64,000 bases of DNA, taken from the NCBI GenBank assembly GCA_964344255.1, contig CAYFMQ010000016.1, positions 6,962-70,961 of the forward strand. The letters run 5' to 3'. Below the pieces are notes generated by a model. It worked only from the letters and a program-made list of their open reading frames with translations, did not search any database and was not told where the DNA came from. The position numbers and the translations under genes are program-made. Origin of the DNA: JAJFIE01 sp964344255. GTDB lineage: Bacteria; Pseudomonadota; Alphaproteobacteria; Rhodospirillales; Casp-alpha2. Every line of letters begins with the position of its first letter. Positions within the stretch are counted from its first letter, which is position 1. Positions 8,429-17,511 of this stretch are shown one piece after another.

Positions 8429-9633
8429 TGACCCCGAAACGATACATCTTAACTTCTTTGGCGGTGGCGGCGCTGGGAATGGCCTTCGCATCCGGTTCGG
8501 GAGCAGTCCATGGAGATGAGTTGGATTTCGCCATGGGCAAGGCCCTGTTCGAGCGCATATGGACCCCTGCCCCGGCCTCGACGGACGCAACGGACGGCCT
8601 TGGCCCCCTTTTCAATGCCCGCTCCTGTACGGCCTGTCATCCAAATGGCAAGCGTGGCGTTTTTACGGAGGACGCTGGCGGACGCATTGGCGGCGCAGGC
8701 CTGGTCGTACGCTTTGGCTCGGAGTCCGGTGGAAAGGATCCGGTCTATGGTATGCAATTGCAAACCATGGCCGTCCAGGGCCTGCAGCACGAGGGTTTTG
8801 CCAGACGCCTGCCGGGAGGAGGCGTTGAGGCAACCGGTTTGATGTACGGCCTACCCGACCCGGAAACGCGCATGGCCGGGCGGCTTGCTCCTGATCTTCA
8901 CGGCCTGGGTCTGCTGCAGCGTATACCTGATGAGGATATTTTATCCTGGGCGGATGAGGACGACGCCAATCATGACGGTGTTTCCGGTCGGGCAAATCTT
9001 ACCTATGATATTGACGGGGAACCAAAGATAGGTCGATTCGGCTGGAAAGCCGGTAAGGCCAGCATTCTGATGCAATCGGCGGAGGCGGTGAGTACGGATG
9101 TCGGCTTGTCCAATCCCGTTTACCCACAACACAGTGGGGATTGCACAGAAGCACAGTTGCAATGTCTCAACGCCCCTCATGGCGACAGCCCGCATTTCGA
9201 AGACCTGGAAATCGACACGCAGATGTTGCACCTGATTGCAACCTTTGTCGCCAGCCTCCCTCCCAATCCCGCCACGACCGACACTACCGGACTAAAGTTG
9301 TTCGAACATACCGGGTGTGCCGCCTGCCACCGCCCTACCTACACGCTCGCTGACATGGGCGACATTGCACCGTTCACGGACCTGTTGCTTCATGACATGG
9401 GTAATGACCTGGTAGATGGCATTGGCGATGCCAGCGCAACGGGACGGGAATGGCGCACCGCGCCGCTTTGGGGCTTGAAACAGGCCGAGCGTTTTCTGCA
9501 TGATGGCCGCGCCACATCCATACGCGACGCAATTGAGCTTCACGGCGGTGAAGCCAGTGGCGCACGCGACGCTTTCACCACTATGACCGTTGCCGACCAG
9601 GAACGGCTATTGGCGTTTCTGAACACTTTATAA
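8428..9633 (+). CDS. Di-haem oxidoreductase family protein (DUF1111/DHOR)
   Basis: This 401-residue protein has an N-terminal signal sequence (to about residue 29) and two CxxCH haem-binding sites: C67-T-A-C70-H71 and C297-A-A-C300-H301. The text GLGPLFNARSCTACH and the C-terminal FLHDGRATSIRDAI are typical of the thiol-oxidoreductase-like DHOR family. The function of the family is not established; it repeatedly occurs next to imelysins. The ATG at 8428 shares its A with the stop codon of the upstream peroxidase gene. It probably works in the periplasm with its neighbours. Confidence 0.88.
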   Translation: MTPKRYILTSLAVAALGMAFASGSGAVHGDELDFAMGKALFERIWTPAPASTDATDGLGPLFNARSCTACHPNGKRGVFTEDAGGRIGGAGLVVRFGSESGGKDPVYGMQLQTMAVQGLQHEGFARRLPGGGVEATGLMYGLPDPETRMAGRLAPDLHGLGLLQRIPDEDILSWADEDDANHDGVSGRANLTYDIDGEPKIGRFGWKAGKASILMQSAEAVSTDVGLSNPVYPQHSGDCTEAQLQCLNAPHGDSPHFEDLEIDTQMLHLIATFVASLPPNPATTDTTGLKLFEHTGCAACHRPTYTLADMGDIAPFTDLLLHDMGNDLVDGIGDASATGREWRTAPLWGLKQAERFLHDGRATSIRDAIELHGGEASGARDAFTTMTVADQERLLAFLNTL

Positions 9634-9650
9634 GGCCACAAGGAATTACC

Positions 9651-10703
9651 ATGCCCCGGCTTCATGCCCTTACCCCAATTGTTTTGTCTTTATATGCGCT
9701 TTTTTCCCTTTCCTCGCCAACGCAGGCCGAGACGGATTATATTGCCATCAATACGGCCATCGCCCGCGACATCATTGTCCCCGCCTATAATCGACTCGCT
9801 GACGCCGCAACGGCACAGGAGCAGACCTGGACATCCGCATGCGCCAATCCGGACAACCAGACACTGACCAAACTTCACTCTGCATACCACCAAACAGCGG
9901 ATGCGTGGGCTGGGGTTTTCCATTGGAATTTTGGCCCCATAACCTTGTTGGTGCGGCGCGACCGAATCTATCATTGGCCTGAACGCCGAAACGCCATCTC
10001 CAAAGCGTTAGACGAGCTTCTTTCATCGCCAGATATTGAACGCTTGAAACTTGAGAACTTCGTTCACGTATCGGCAGCAGCACAGGGCCTGCCGGCTCTA
10101 GAGCGTCTTTTATTCGAATATCCGAATGTTCTGGCAAACGGCCCATCGTGCCGTGTGGGAAAAACTATTGCCGCCAATCTGGCCAAAATGACCAACGATA
10201 CAGCCAGGGAATGGGTGGATGACGTCCTGCCCCTGATCGAACATGGGGAAAGCCATCCGATTTATTTCGACGCCGGGAAAGCCACCCTCAACAAACTGTT
10301 CACGGAACTGCTCACGGGCTATCAAATCATCAATGAGCAGAAAATCTTGCCCGTTCTCGGCTCCAGCATCGGCAAGGCCCGCCCTAATCTGGCGGAGGCC
10401 AGGCGCTCCAACCGCTTCAACCGGAACCTCAAACTAAATCTGCAAACCCTGTTTGCGGCGGAAACCGTCATGGCGACCCATTTACCGAGCGATGTTGCCG
10501 CGTTCCTGTCTGCCGAGCGCCGGGTCGTGATGGCCATGCTGGACGCCCTGCCGCCCATTGCCGACGCCGTCTATGACGAAGCGGGCCGCACACAGTACAT
10601 GGCCTTCACCGATGGCCTCAACGCCCTCCACCTGAAGATGATCGAGGCCTATACCGGGCATCTAGGCTTCGTCGTTGGCTTCAACAGCCTGGACGGGGAC
10701 TAG
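9651..10703 (+). CDS. Second imelysin family protein
   Basis: This 350-residue protein has a signal peptide (residues 1-26, ending TQA) and imelysin-like helical sequence. At the position of the GxHxxE motif it reads G146-L-P148-A-L-E151, so the histidine is replaced by proline. It therefore probably lacks the putative metal site kept in the first imelysin. It starts 17 bases after the di-haem oxidoreductase gene and ends 4 bases before the DUF1513 gene, so it is in the same transcript. Its role may be structural, pairing with the first imelysin or with the haem proteins; that is inference. Confidence 0.85.
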   Translation: MPRLHALTPIVLSLYALFSLSSPTQAETDYIAINTAIARDIIVPAYNRLADAATAQEQTWTSACANPDNQTLTKLHSAYHQTADAWAGVFHWNFGPITLLVRRDRIYHWPERRNAISKALDELLSSPDIERLKLENFVHVSAAAQGLPALERLLFEYPNVLANGPSCRVGKTIAANLAKMTNDTAREWVDDVLPLIEHGESHPIYFDAGKATLNKLFTELLTGYQIINEQKILPVLGSSIGKARPNLAEARRSNRFNRNLKLNLQTLFAAETVMATHLPSDVAAFLSAERRVVMAMLDALPPIADAVYDEAGRTQYMAFTDGLNALHLKMIEAYTGHLGFVVGFNSLDGD

Positions 10704-10707
10704 AATC

Positions 10708-11808
10708 ATGGAACGCCGAACCTTCCTGAAAGGCCTCGCAGGCCATGTTGTCGCCCTGTCCGTTTTACCTGGGTTCGCCCGTGCGGACGGACGGAACGGC
10801 TGGCTGACGGGAGTCGCCCACCCGGACAGCTCCTACGGTGCGGCCTGGATCGGTGATGACCTGTCGGTCACACCCTTGTTATCGTCTCCTGTGCGTCTGC
10901 ATGATGTCCTGATGCATCCCCGCCGCCGTGAGATCTGTGCGCCGGCGCGTCGGCCAGGTGATCGTCTCTGGGTTGCCCTGGAAGATGGCCAGGTGCTCCA
11001 GGTCGATGCGCCGAAAGACCGGCACTACTTCGGCCACGGCGCCTATTCCCGTGACGGATCGATCCTGTATGCGGCAGAAAACGATTATGAAAACGAACGC
11101 GGCGTCATTGGCGTTTATGATACGAACTCCGGATATAAACGATTGGATGAGATTTCCTGCAATGGCGTCGGCCCCCATCAAATGCTCCTTTTCCCCAGTG
11201 GACACTATCTTGCCGTCGCCAACGGCGGCATCTTGACGCACCCGGACCTGGGCCGTGCAAAACTGAACCTGGATACGATGCAGCCCAATCTGTCGCTGAT
11301 TGATCTACACACGCAGCAAGTCATTGACAGTATCCGCTTGCCCGAGCGGCTTCATCAACTCTCTATCCGTCATATCGCGATGACAGTGGATGGCGAGATT
11401 GTTTTTGGCTCCCAAGATCAGAATCAGGCAAATGTTGAAAATCAACCCCTGGTCGGTTCATGGAAGCCCGGTGGGGCTTTCCGGTTTTTTGAAACGCCTG
11501 CCGGAACATGGCGCGGCTTGAACGGTTATGTCGGCAGCGTCGCCATCGACCACGGAGGTCGTGTTGCGGCGGCGGCCTCCCCGCGCGGGGGCGTCGCGAT
11601 GTTCTGGGATATGGAGTCAGCCGGTTTTATCGGTGAGATGCGCGCACCAGATATCTGCGGCGTGGCGCCCACCCGCCTACCGAACGAATTCCTCATGACC
11701 ACCGGCCAGGGGGAAATCGTGATGGTGGAAATCACGTTATCCGGCGTTAAGACCGGACAAACCGGTTCCTCCACGATCCGTTTCGACAATCATTGCCGTC
11801 CGGCTTGA
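10708..11808 (+). CDS. DUF1513 family protein, Tat-type signal
   Basis: The 366-residue product begins MERRTFLKGLAGH, a twin-arginine (RRxFLK) signal followed by a hydrophobic stretch and a cleavage-like site near residue 25 (FARA). The remainder has beta-propeller-like repeats, with phrases such as VGPHQMLLFPSGHYLAVANGG, as in DUF1513 proteins. The ATG at 10708 is 4 bases after the previous stop; a longer frame from 10675 overlaps the imelysin gene and spoils the signal peptide. The function is unknown. DUF1513 commonly closes imelysin/DHOR clusters, so a periplasmic accessory role in iron handling is inferred. Confidence 0.85.
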   Translation: MERRTFLKGLAGHVVALSVLPGFARADGRNGWLTGVAHPDSSYGAAWIGDDLSVTPLLSSPVRLHDVLMHPRRREICAPARRPGDRLWVALEDGQVLQVDAPKDRHYFGHGAYSRDGSILYAAENDYENERGVIGVYDTNSGYKRLDEISCNGVGPHQMLLFPSGHYLAVANGGILTHPDLGRAKLNLDTMQPNLSLIDLHTQQVIDSIRLPERLHQLSIRHIAMTVDGEIVFGSQDQNQANVENQPLVGSWKPGGAFRFFETPAGTWRGLNGYVGSVAIDHGGRVAAAASPRGGVAMFWDMESAGFIGEMRAPDICGVAPTRLPNEFLMTTGQGEIVMVEITLSGVKTGQTGSSTIRFDNHCRPA

Positions 11809-11854
11809 TCTCTTCCGGACGCAGGCCTGACATAAAATTTCATTAAGTTTTGGG

Positions 11855-13525
11855 TTAGTTCGCCGCGTCGCCGGATTTCAGGCGGTCCGCATCGAGAGAA
11901 ACGTTCCGCCTGACATCCCCCGATGAACCGATGGCGGGGACCACATCCCCGTCCACGAGGATTTCCAGCGCACCGGCATTGCCGGTGAGCAGGCTCAATC
12001 CCTGCTGGTCCGGGACATGGTATTCATCGCCCGCACGCAGCAGACGCGTCAGCAGCAGCTGACCTGAATTGTCGTTACGCACCTGGATCCAGCTGTTAGC
12101 CTTGGCGCGGACGATGATCCGCGCGTTATCCTGGTCGCCGTAAACCCGGCCCGTGGCGGCAGCGGTTTCCGTAACAGCCTCAGTGCCGGTTTCATCAGCC
12201 GTGCTTTCTTCCTGGGCGGAAGCGGTCTGACTATCAGTATCGCCGGCAGTATCGCTGGCTTCTTCGGTGACTTCCTCGGCTGCTGTTTCTTCTGTTACTG
12301 CTTCCTCAACAACCGCGTTATCCTCGACAACGTCCATGGAAACTACGGGCTCTGCTTCCGGTTCCGGCGCCGGTTCCGCTTCGGCAGCCGGTTCCTCGAG
12401 CTGGTCATCCGACAAGGTTTCCTGAAGAGCCTGCAACTGGGCCTCGTTCAGGCTCTGCGCGTCCGTCTCCTCAACGCCCTCGGCAACGTCTTCAGCCATG
12501 GTGGCGACCGTTTCCGGCTCCGTTTCAGATACGGATTCCGTTGCTTCGGCAACTTCCGCGACAGCGCCTTCCACCGCGTCCTCAGTCTCTTCCGGGAAAG
12601 GATCGCCAACCGGCGCCTCTCCGGTCACTTCGCTGTCAGCCGCTTCTTCGGAGACTTCCTCCGCCATCGTCTGGACGGTCTCTTCAACCGGCTCCGCCGC
12701 CTGTTCTTCGACAATCTCCGCAACCTGTTCGGAAACCGTTTCCACCTCGGCCTCGGCTTCCACTGTCATGTCCTCGGAAACTGACTCCGCGGTTTCGGTC
12801 ATCCCGGCTGCTTGACCGGCCGTTTCCTCATGGGCCTCACCCACGTCATCACTGGCCTGATCCGCCATTTCGGCAGTCGTGCCCTCGCCGCTCTCAACCG
12901 CACCCTGGGAAATTTCCGCATCATCCGCAGCCGTTGCGGCGTCAGCTTGTTCGCTTTCCTCTAAAGCGCCGTCTTCTTCCGCTTGGGCAGCGTCTGTTTC
13001 CTCAGGCTTTTCGGCTTCCTCAATGGTTGCCGGCTGGGGGACGGCCTCTTCATCCTGTCCTGCCGCCTGGTCACCGGCCATATCTTCGGGCACCGGCGAG
13101 ACCATGCGGGTCAGGAAACTGTCTTCCTCGGTCGCCAGGTACCAGCCGCCATAGGCCAGCACCGCCACCACGATACCGGCAAACAGGATGGCGCCGCCCG
13201 GCAGGCCGCTCTCTGGGATCGGCTCGGAAAATTCGAGGGATGTTTTCGGCGTTGAGCTACTGCTGATGGCTTTGTACTGGTCGATCAGGTGCGCGCTGTC
13301 CATGCCGAGATGGTCGGCATAGGTGCGGATAAACCCGATGGCGTAGACGGTGCCGGGAAGTTTATCGAACTGGCCTTCTTCAAGGGCCTGCAGATAGCGC
13401 CAGTTGATGCGGAGCATCCTGGCGACGTCTTCGATGGATTCACCGTTCGCTTCACGAGCGCCGCGCAGGATCGCGCCAATGGTATAGGCGTCATCCGGCT
13501 GCGTATCGCTTGAGGTATCGCTCAT
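11855..13525 (-). CDS. rodZ: RodZ-like helix-turn-helix protein with very long acidic linker
   Basis: This is a bitopic membrane protein of the RodZ family, which links MreB to the cell-wall elongation machinery. Residues 10-85 form an HTH domain (IEDVARMLRINWRYLQALEEG). A transmembrane helix spans about 111-130. Residues 141-456 are a linker made mostly of E, A, T, V and D with no hydrophobic core. Residues 457-556 form the C-terminal DUF4115 domain. At 556 residues it is much longer than E. coli RodZ (337). The ATG at 13525 gives MSDTSSDTQPDDAY. In related genomes rodZ usually directly precedes ispG; here the iron-type block lies between. Confidence 0.88.
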   Translation of the reverse strand: MSDTSSDTQPDDAYTIGAILRGAREANGESIEDVARMLRINWRYLQALEEGQFDKLPGTVYAIGFIRTYADHLGMDSAHLIDQYKAISSSSTPKTSLEFSEPIPESGLPGGAILFAGIVVAVLAYGGWYLATEEDSFLTRMVSPVPEDMAGDQAAGQDEEAVPQPATIEEAEKPEETDAAQAEEDGALEESEQADAATAADDAEISQGAVESGEGTTAEMADQASDDVGEAHEETAGQAAGMTETAESVSEDMTVEAEAEVETVSEQVAEIVEEQAAEPVEETVQTMAEEVSEEAADSEVTGEAPVGDPFPEETEDAVEGAVAEVAEATESVSETEPETVATMAEDVAEGVEETDAQSLNEAQLQALQETLSDDQLEEPAAEAEPAPEPEAEPVVSMDVVEDNAVVEEAVTEETAAEEVTEEASDTAGDTDSQTASAQEESTADETGTEAVTETAAATGRVYGDQDNARIIVRAKANSWIQVRNDNSGQLLLTRLLRAGDEYHVPDQQGLSLLTGNAGALEILVDGDVVPAIGSSGDVRRNVSLDADRLKSGDAAN

Positions 13526-13682
13526 GCCCGAGATTCCAGTAGTTCGATTGCAGCCATCTCTGTTCCGCTTCGCCCATTTCAATAACGACGTATGATGGGC
13601 GGAAAGAAACTCCCCCAGATGGCTATACAGTGGCGCTATTTTGTCAAAAAACGGTTAAGAATCAAGCGTTAGCGGCTGTCCG

Positions 13683-15974
13683 TCAAATCTCGACACCGTG
13701 GTCCCGGGCAAAGCCGCGAAGTTTCTCCCGCAAAGAGCGGTCATCCAGGTCCTCAATGGTCTCCAGGTATCGCTCCAGATCGCCCACGTTCAGGCTCCTG
13801 ATCATCGCCTTTACAGGGCCAATCGACGAGGGAACCAGCGACAGGCTCCTGAACCCGATTCCGACCAGGGTCATGGCGTCGACGGGATAGCCCGCCATTT
13901 CGCCACAGAGGCTGAGCGGCTTTCCCGCATCGTTGCAGGCCCTGATCACGTTCTTCAGAAAGCTCAGGACAGGCGGCGACAGGGGGTCGTACCTGCCGGA
14001 AAGCCGTGTGTTGCCGCGGTCGCTGGCGAACAGGAACTGCATCAGGTCGTTGCTGCCGACGGACAGGAAGTCGCTGTGGCGCAGCAACGCAGGCAACTGG
14101 AACGCCAGAGCCGGGACCTCCAGCATGGAGCCCGCATGAACCCTGGACGGCATCTTGCCCCCGGTCTTTTCATGGCGCTGGAGTTCCTTGTCCAGTAACT
14201 CGCGGGCCTGGATGAATTCCATGACATCCGCAATCATGGGGAACATGATCCACAACGCACGTCCGTCCGCCGCCCTGACGAGGGCGCGCAACTGCTGGCG
14301 CAGCATGGCCGGGCGGTCGAGGGAAATCCGGATCGAGCGCCAGCCCATGGCCGGGTTTTCCTCCTCCTCCATCTTGGCGTAGGGCAGAACCTTATCGCCG
14401 CCCAGGTCCAGGGTGCGGAATACGACGGGCCTGCCGTCCGCCTCGTCCAGGATTTCCCGGTAAATCGTTTCCTGTTCCTTGATGTCGGGAAAATCGGGCC
14501 GAACCATGAAGGGAACCTCGGTTCGGTACAGCCCGACGCCTTTAGCCCCGGTTTCGTGCATGCGCCTGAGATCGATCAGCAGGCCTGCGTTGACCGACAG
14601 ATCGACCTGTACGCCATCAAGGGATTCCGCCGGCAGGTCCCGGATCGCTTCGTAGGCGAGGGCTTGTTCGGTGCGGGCCTTGAGCGCGTCGCGGAAGGTT
14701 TCGAGGACATCCTCGCCGGGGCGTACGAACACGCGCGCGCCGTCGCCATCGACGATCATGGCGTCACCGTCCTCGACCCTGTCGATCAGGTCCTTGACCT
14801 GGGCGACGACGGGGATATCGAGCGCCCGCGCGACGATAGCGGCGTGGGAATTGGGCGAGCCTTCCTCCATGACCAGGGCGCGGATACGTTGCGGGTCGTA
14901 GTCGAACAATTGCGCGGGCCCCAGGTTCCTGGCGACCAGCACGACGTCATCGGGCAGCGCCTTGCCGTTGCCGTTCGTGCCGTCGTCATGCAGGTGATCC
15001 ATCAGGCGGTTGCCCAGATCCTCGATATCGTGCATGCGCTCGCGCAGGTAGGGGTCCGTAACCTGGGCCATGCGCGCCCGCAGGTCATTCTGCACCCGCT
15101 CGACGGCTGCTTCCGCCGTCAGGCCGGAATCGATGGCCTCGTGCAGGCGACCCAACCATCCGGCGTCGCTGGCGATCATGCGATAGGCTTCCATGATTTC
15201 GCGGTGCTCACCGTCCGTCGCCAAGGCCCCCTCGGCCATCATGTCATCAAGGGCGCCATGCATCTCCGAATAGGCGTGATCGAGCTTGCCGTGCTCGGTG
15301 GCGATGTCGTCCGCAACGACACGTTCGATGCGATAGGCCGGCTGGTGGATGACCGCCTCGCCCAGGCCGACGCCGCCGTTCAGGCGCAGGCCTTCGAGAC
15401 GCAGCGGCTTGACCCCGAGCCCGTCGATCGGCGACAGTTCCGCCGCGTCCACCAGTTCCCCGCCGGCGACCATTTCGGCCAATACCATGGCCAGGGTTTC
15501 CATGGTTTCCAGCTCTTCCTCTTCGTAGTGCCGCTGGGTCTTGTTCTGGACCACCAGCACGCCGATAACGCGGCCGCCCCTGATGGCGGGCACCCCCATC
15601 AGGGAATGATAGATTTCCTCTCCGGTTTCCGGCCGGTAGGCGAAGTTGGGATGGCTCTGGGCGTCGGAAAGCGCGAGCGGCCTGGCATGGGCCGCGATAT
15701 CGCCGACCAGGCCCTCGCCGATCCTGAGATGCGTGTTATGGACGGCTTCCGGCCTAAGGCCCTGGGTTGCGAAAAGCTCCAGCACGTCGCCGGCGCGCCG
15801 GACGTAGAGCGAGCAGACCTCGGCGACCATTTCGGCGGCGATGATACCGACGATACGGTCCAGGCGCTGTTGCGCCTCGGCCGGCTCGGCCATGATCGCA
15901 CGAACACGGGCCAGCAACCGGCGAGAGGGTTGCGGGTTATGCGTATGGGGTCCCTGTGTCTGTTCCGCAGACAT
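13683..15974 (-). CDS. ptsP: Phosphoenolpyruvate-protein phosphotransferase PtsP (EI-Ntr)
   Basis: This is the first enzyme of the nitrogen phosphotransferase system and passes phosphate from PEP to NPr. The 763-residue protein has an N-terminal GAF domain (about 35-170), then an EI body: the phospho-accepting histidine H377 in GSPNSHAAIVARAL, VVFRTLDLGGDK, and SVGSNDLMQF near the C-terminus. The GAF plus EI architecture separates PtsP from sugar-PTS EI. It lies between rodZ and lysC on the same strand, as in many alphaproteobacteria. No NPr or EIIA-Ntr gene is in the window. Confidence 0.95.
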   Translation of the reverse strand: MSAEQTQGPHTHNPQPSRRLLARVRAIMAEPAEAQQRLDRIVGIIAAEMVAEVCSLYVRRAGDVLELFATQGLRPEAVHNTHLRIGEGLVGDIAAHARPLALSDAQSHPNFAYRPETGEEIYHSLMGVPAIRGGRVIGVLVVQNKTQRHYEEEELETMETLAMVLAEMVAGGELVDAAELSPIDGLGVKPLRLEGLRLNGGVGLGEAVIHQPAYRIERVVADDIATEHGKLDHAYSEMHGALDDMMAEGALATDGEHREIMEAYRMIASDAGWLGRLHEAIDSGLTAEAAVERVQNDLRARMAQVTDPYLRERMHDIEDLGNRLMDHLHDDGTNGNGKALPDDVVLVARNLGPAQLFDYDPQRIRALVMEEGSPNSHAAIVARALDIPVVAQVKDLIDRVEDGDAMIVDGDGARVFVRPGEDVLETFRDALKARTEQALAYEAIRDLPAESLDGVQVDLSVNAGLLIDLRRMHETGAKGVGLYRTEVPFMVRPDFPDIKEQETIYREILDEADGRPVVFRTLDLGGDKVLPYAKMEEEENPAMGWRSIRISLDRPAMLRQQLRALVRAADGRALWIMFPMIADVMEFIQARELLDKELQRHEKTGGKMPSRVHAGSMLEVPALAFQLPALLRHSDFLSVGSNDLMQFLFASDRGNTRLSGRYDPLSPPVLSFLKNVIRACNDAGKPLSLCGEMAGYPVDAMTLVGIGFRSLSLVPSSIGPVKAMIRSLNVGDLERYLETIEDLDDRSLREKLRGFARDHGVEI

Positions 15975-16105
15975 CCTTTGACCTCTTTCTGTTACGCCTT
16001 GTTGTGCCCAAAATCACAAGCGGGAATGCCGCTGCAATCCCGGGGCCATCATAATCCTGACGCCAGCCTGCATATATGTCCGCAAAGGCGGAATAAGTAG
16101 GTGAT

Positions 16106-17326
16106 TTACTCGGCGTCCAGGCCGTAGGCCGTATGCAACGCACGGAGCGCCAGTTCCGTATAGTCTTCGGCGATCAGCACGCTGACCTTGATTTCCGACG
16201 TGGAAATCACCTGAATATTAATGCCCTTCTCGGCAAGAGTCTTGAACATCATCTGCGCGACACCGGCGTGCGAGCGCATGCCGACGCCGATCACGGAAAC
16301 CTTGACCACATCATCGGCGGCGACGAGATCCTGGTATTCGAGATCGCCCCTGGCGTTTTCAAGTGATTCAACCGCATGGCGCAAGTCGCCGCGGGTCACG
16401 GTGAAGGTCAGGTCCGTGGTGTTGCCGTCTTCCGAAACGTTCTGGACGATCATGTCCACGTTGACGTTGGCGTCGGACAGCGGACCGAAAATTCGCGCCG
16501 CCACGCCGGGTTTGTCCGGCACGCCGACCAAGGTGATCTTGGCCTCATCCCGACTGTATGCAATGCCGCTTACTACTGCCTGTTCCACGATTTCATCCTC
16601 ATCGACGACCAAGGTACCGGGTTCATCGGAATAGCTGGACAGCACCTGCAACCGGACGCCTTCCTTCATGGCCAGTTGAACGGATCGCGTCTGCAGGACC
16701 TTGGCGCCCAGAGACGCCATTTCCAGCATTTCCTCATATGTAATTTTTTCGAGCTTATGCGCTTTCGTAACAATTCTGGGGTCGGTCGTATAGACCCCGT
16801 CCACATCCGTATAGATATCGCACCTGTCAGCGTTCAGCGCCGCCGCCAGGGCAACGGCGCTGGTGTCCGAACCGCCGCGTCCGAGTGTTGTCACCCGGTT
16901 GTCCGGGCCGATGCCCTGGAAACCGGCGATGACGGGCACTTCGCCCGACGCCAGACGCTTGTTCAGTTCATCGGTTTCGATGTGCTGGATACGCGCCTTG
17001 CCGTGAACGCCGTCGGTATGGATCGGCACCTGCCAGCCCATCCAGGAGCGGGCGGAAACGCCCAGTTCCTGCAACGCCATGGACAACAGGCCGATGGTGA
17101 CCTGTTCACCGGTGGCGACGATGGCGTCATATTCGCGTGCATCGTACATCGGCGATATGGCTTCGGCGTAGCCCACAAGCTGGTTGGTCACGCCCGCCAT
17201 GGCGGACAACACGACGGCCACTTCATTGCCGGCGTCCACTTCCGCCTTGACGCGCAGGGCCACCGCCTTGATCCGATCCGGATCGGCGACCGAGGTGCCA
17301 CCGAATTTTTGAACGATACGCGCCAT
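16106..17326 (-). CDS. lysC: Aspartate kinase
   Basis: Aspartate kinase phosphorylates aspartate, the first step to lysine, threonine, methionine and diaminopimelate. The 406-residue protein starts MARIVQKFGGTSVADP, containing the kinase signature KFGGTSV. It has the nucleotide-binding region VTTLGRGGSDTSAVALA and two C-terminal ACT domains (ITLVGVPDKPGVAARIF; VSVIGVGMRSHAGVA) that bind feedback inhibitors. The ATG at 17326 is chosen because the signature should be near the N-terminus; the open frame continues about 70 codons upstream without family similarity. It is divergent from ubiG, a common alphaproteobacterial pairing. Confidence 0.96.
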   Translation of the reverse strand: MARIVQKFGGTSVADPDRIKAVALRVKAEVDAGNEVAVVLSAMAGVTNQLVGYAEAISPMYDAREYDAIVATGEQVTIGLLSMALQELGVSARSWMGWQVPIHTDGVHGKARIQHIETDELNKRLASGEVPVIAGFQGIGPDNRVTTLGRGGSDTSAVALAAALNADRCDIYTDVDGVYTTDPRIVTKAHKLEKITYEEMLEMASLGAKVLQTRSVQLAMKEGVRLQVLSSYSDEPGTLVVDEDEIVEQAVVSGIAYSRDEAKITLVGVPDKPGVAARIFGPLSDANVNVDMIVQNVSEDGNTTDLTFTVTRGDLRHAVESLENARGDLEYQDLVAADDVVKVSVIGVGMRSHAGVAQMMFKTLAEKGINIQVISTSEIKVSVLIAEDYTELALRALHTAYGLDAE

Positions 17327-17511
17327 AACCGTTACCGTACTATATTCATCAAGATGCTCTGCCTTCCTTGACCGGGCGTTGAAAAAAGATATTTCGTCAC
17401 ACGGCTTGATGCGAAGGCGGCGAATACATACTCTGAACGGCGTGCGCAGACAAGACAGTGACTGCGACAAAGACGTTAAAATCCTGTGATACCATAAAGG
17501 CGGAACAATCC

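Noticed and set aside
12541..13266. Plus-strand frame rich in Pro, Arg and Leu opposite rodZ
   Set aside because: Its composition is the mirror of the Glu/Ala-rich RodZ linker; no start signal or similarity.
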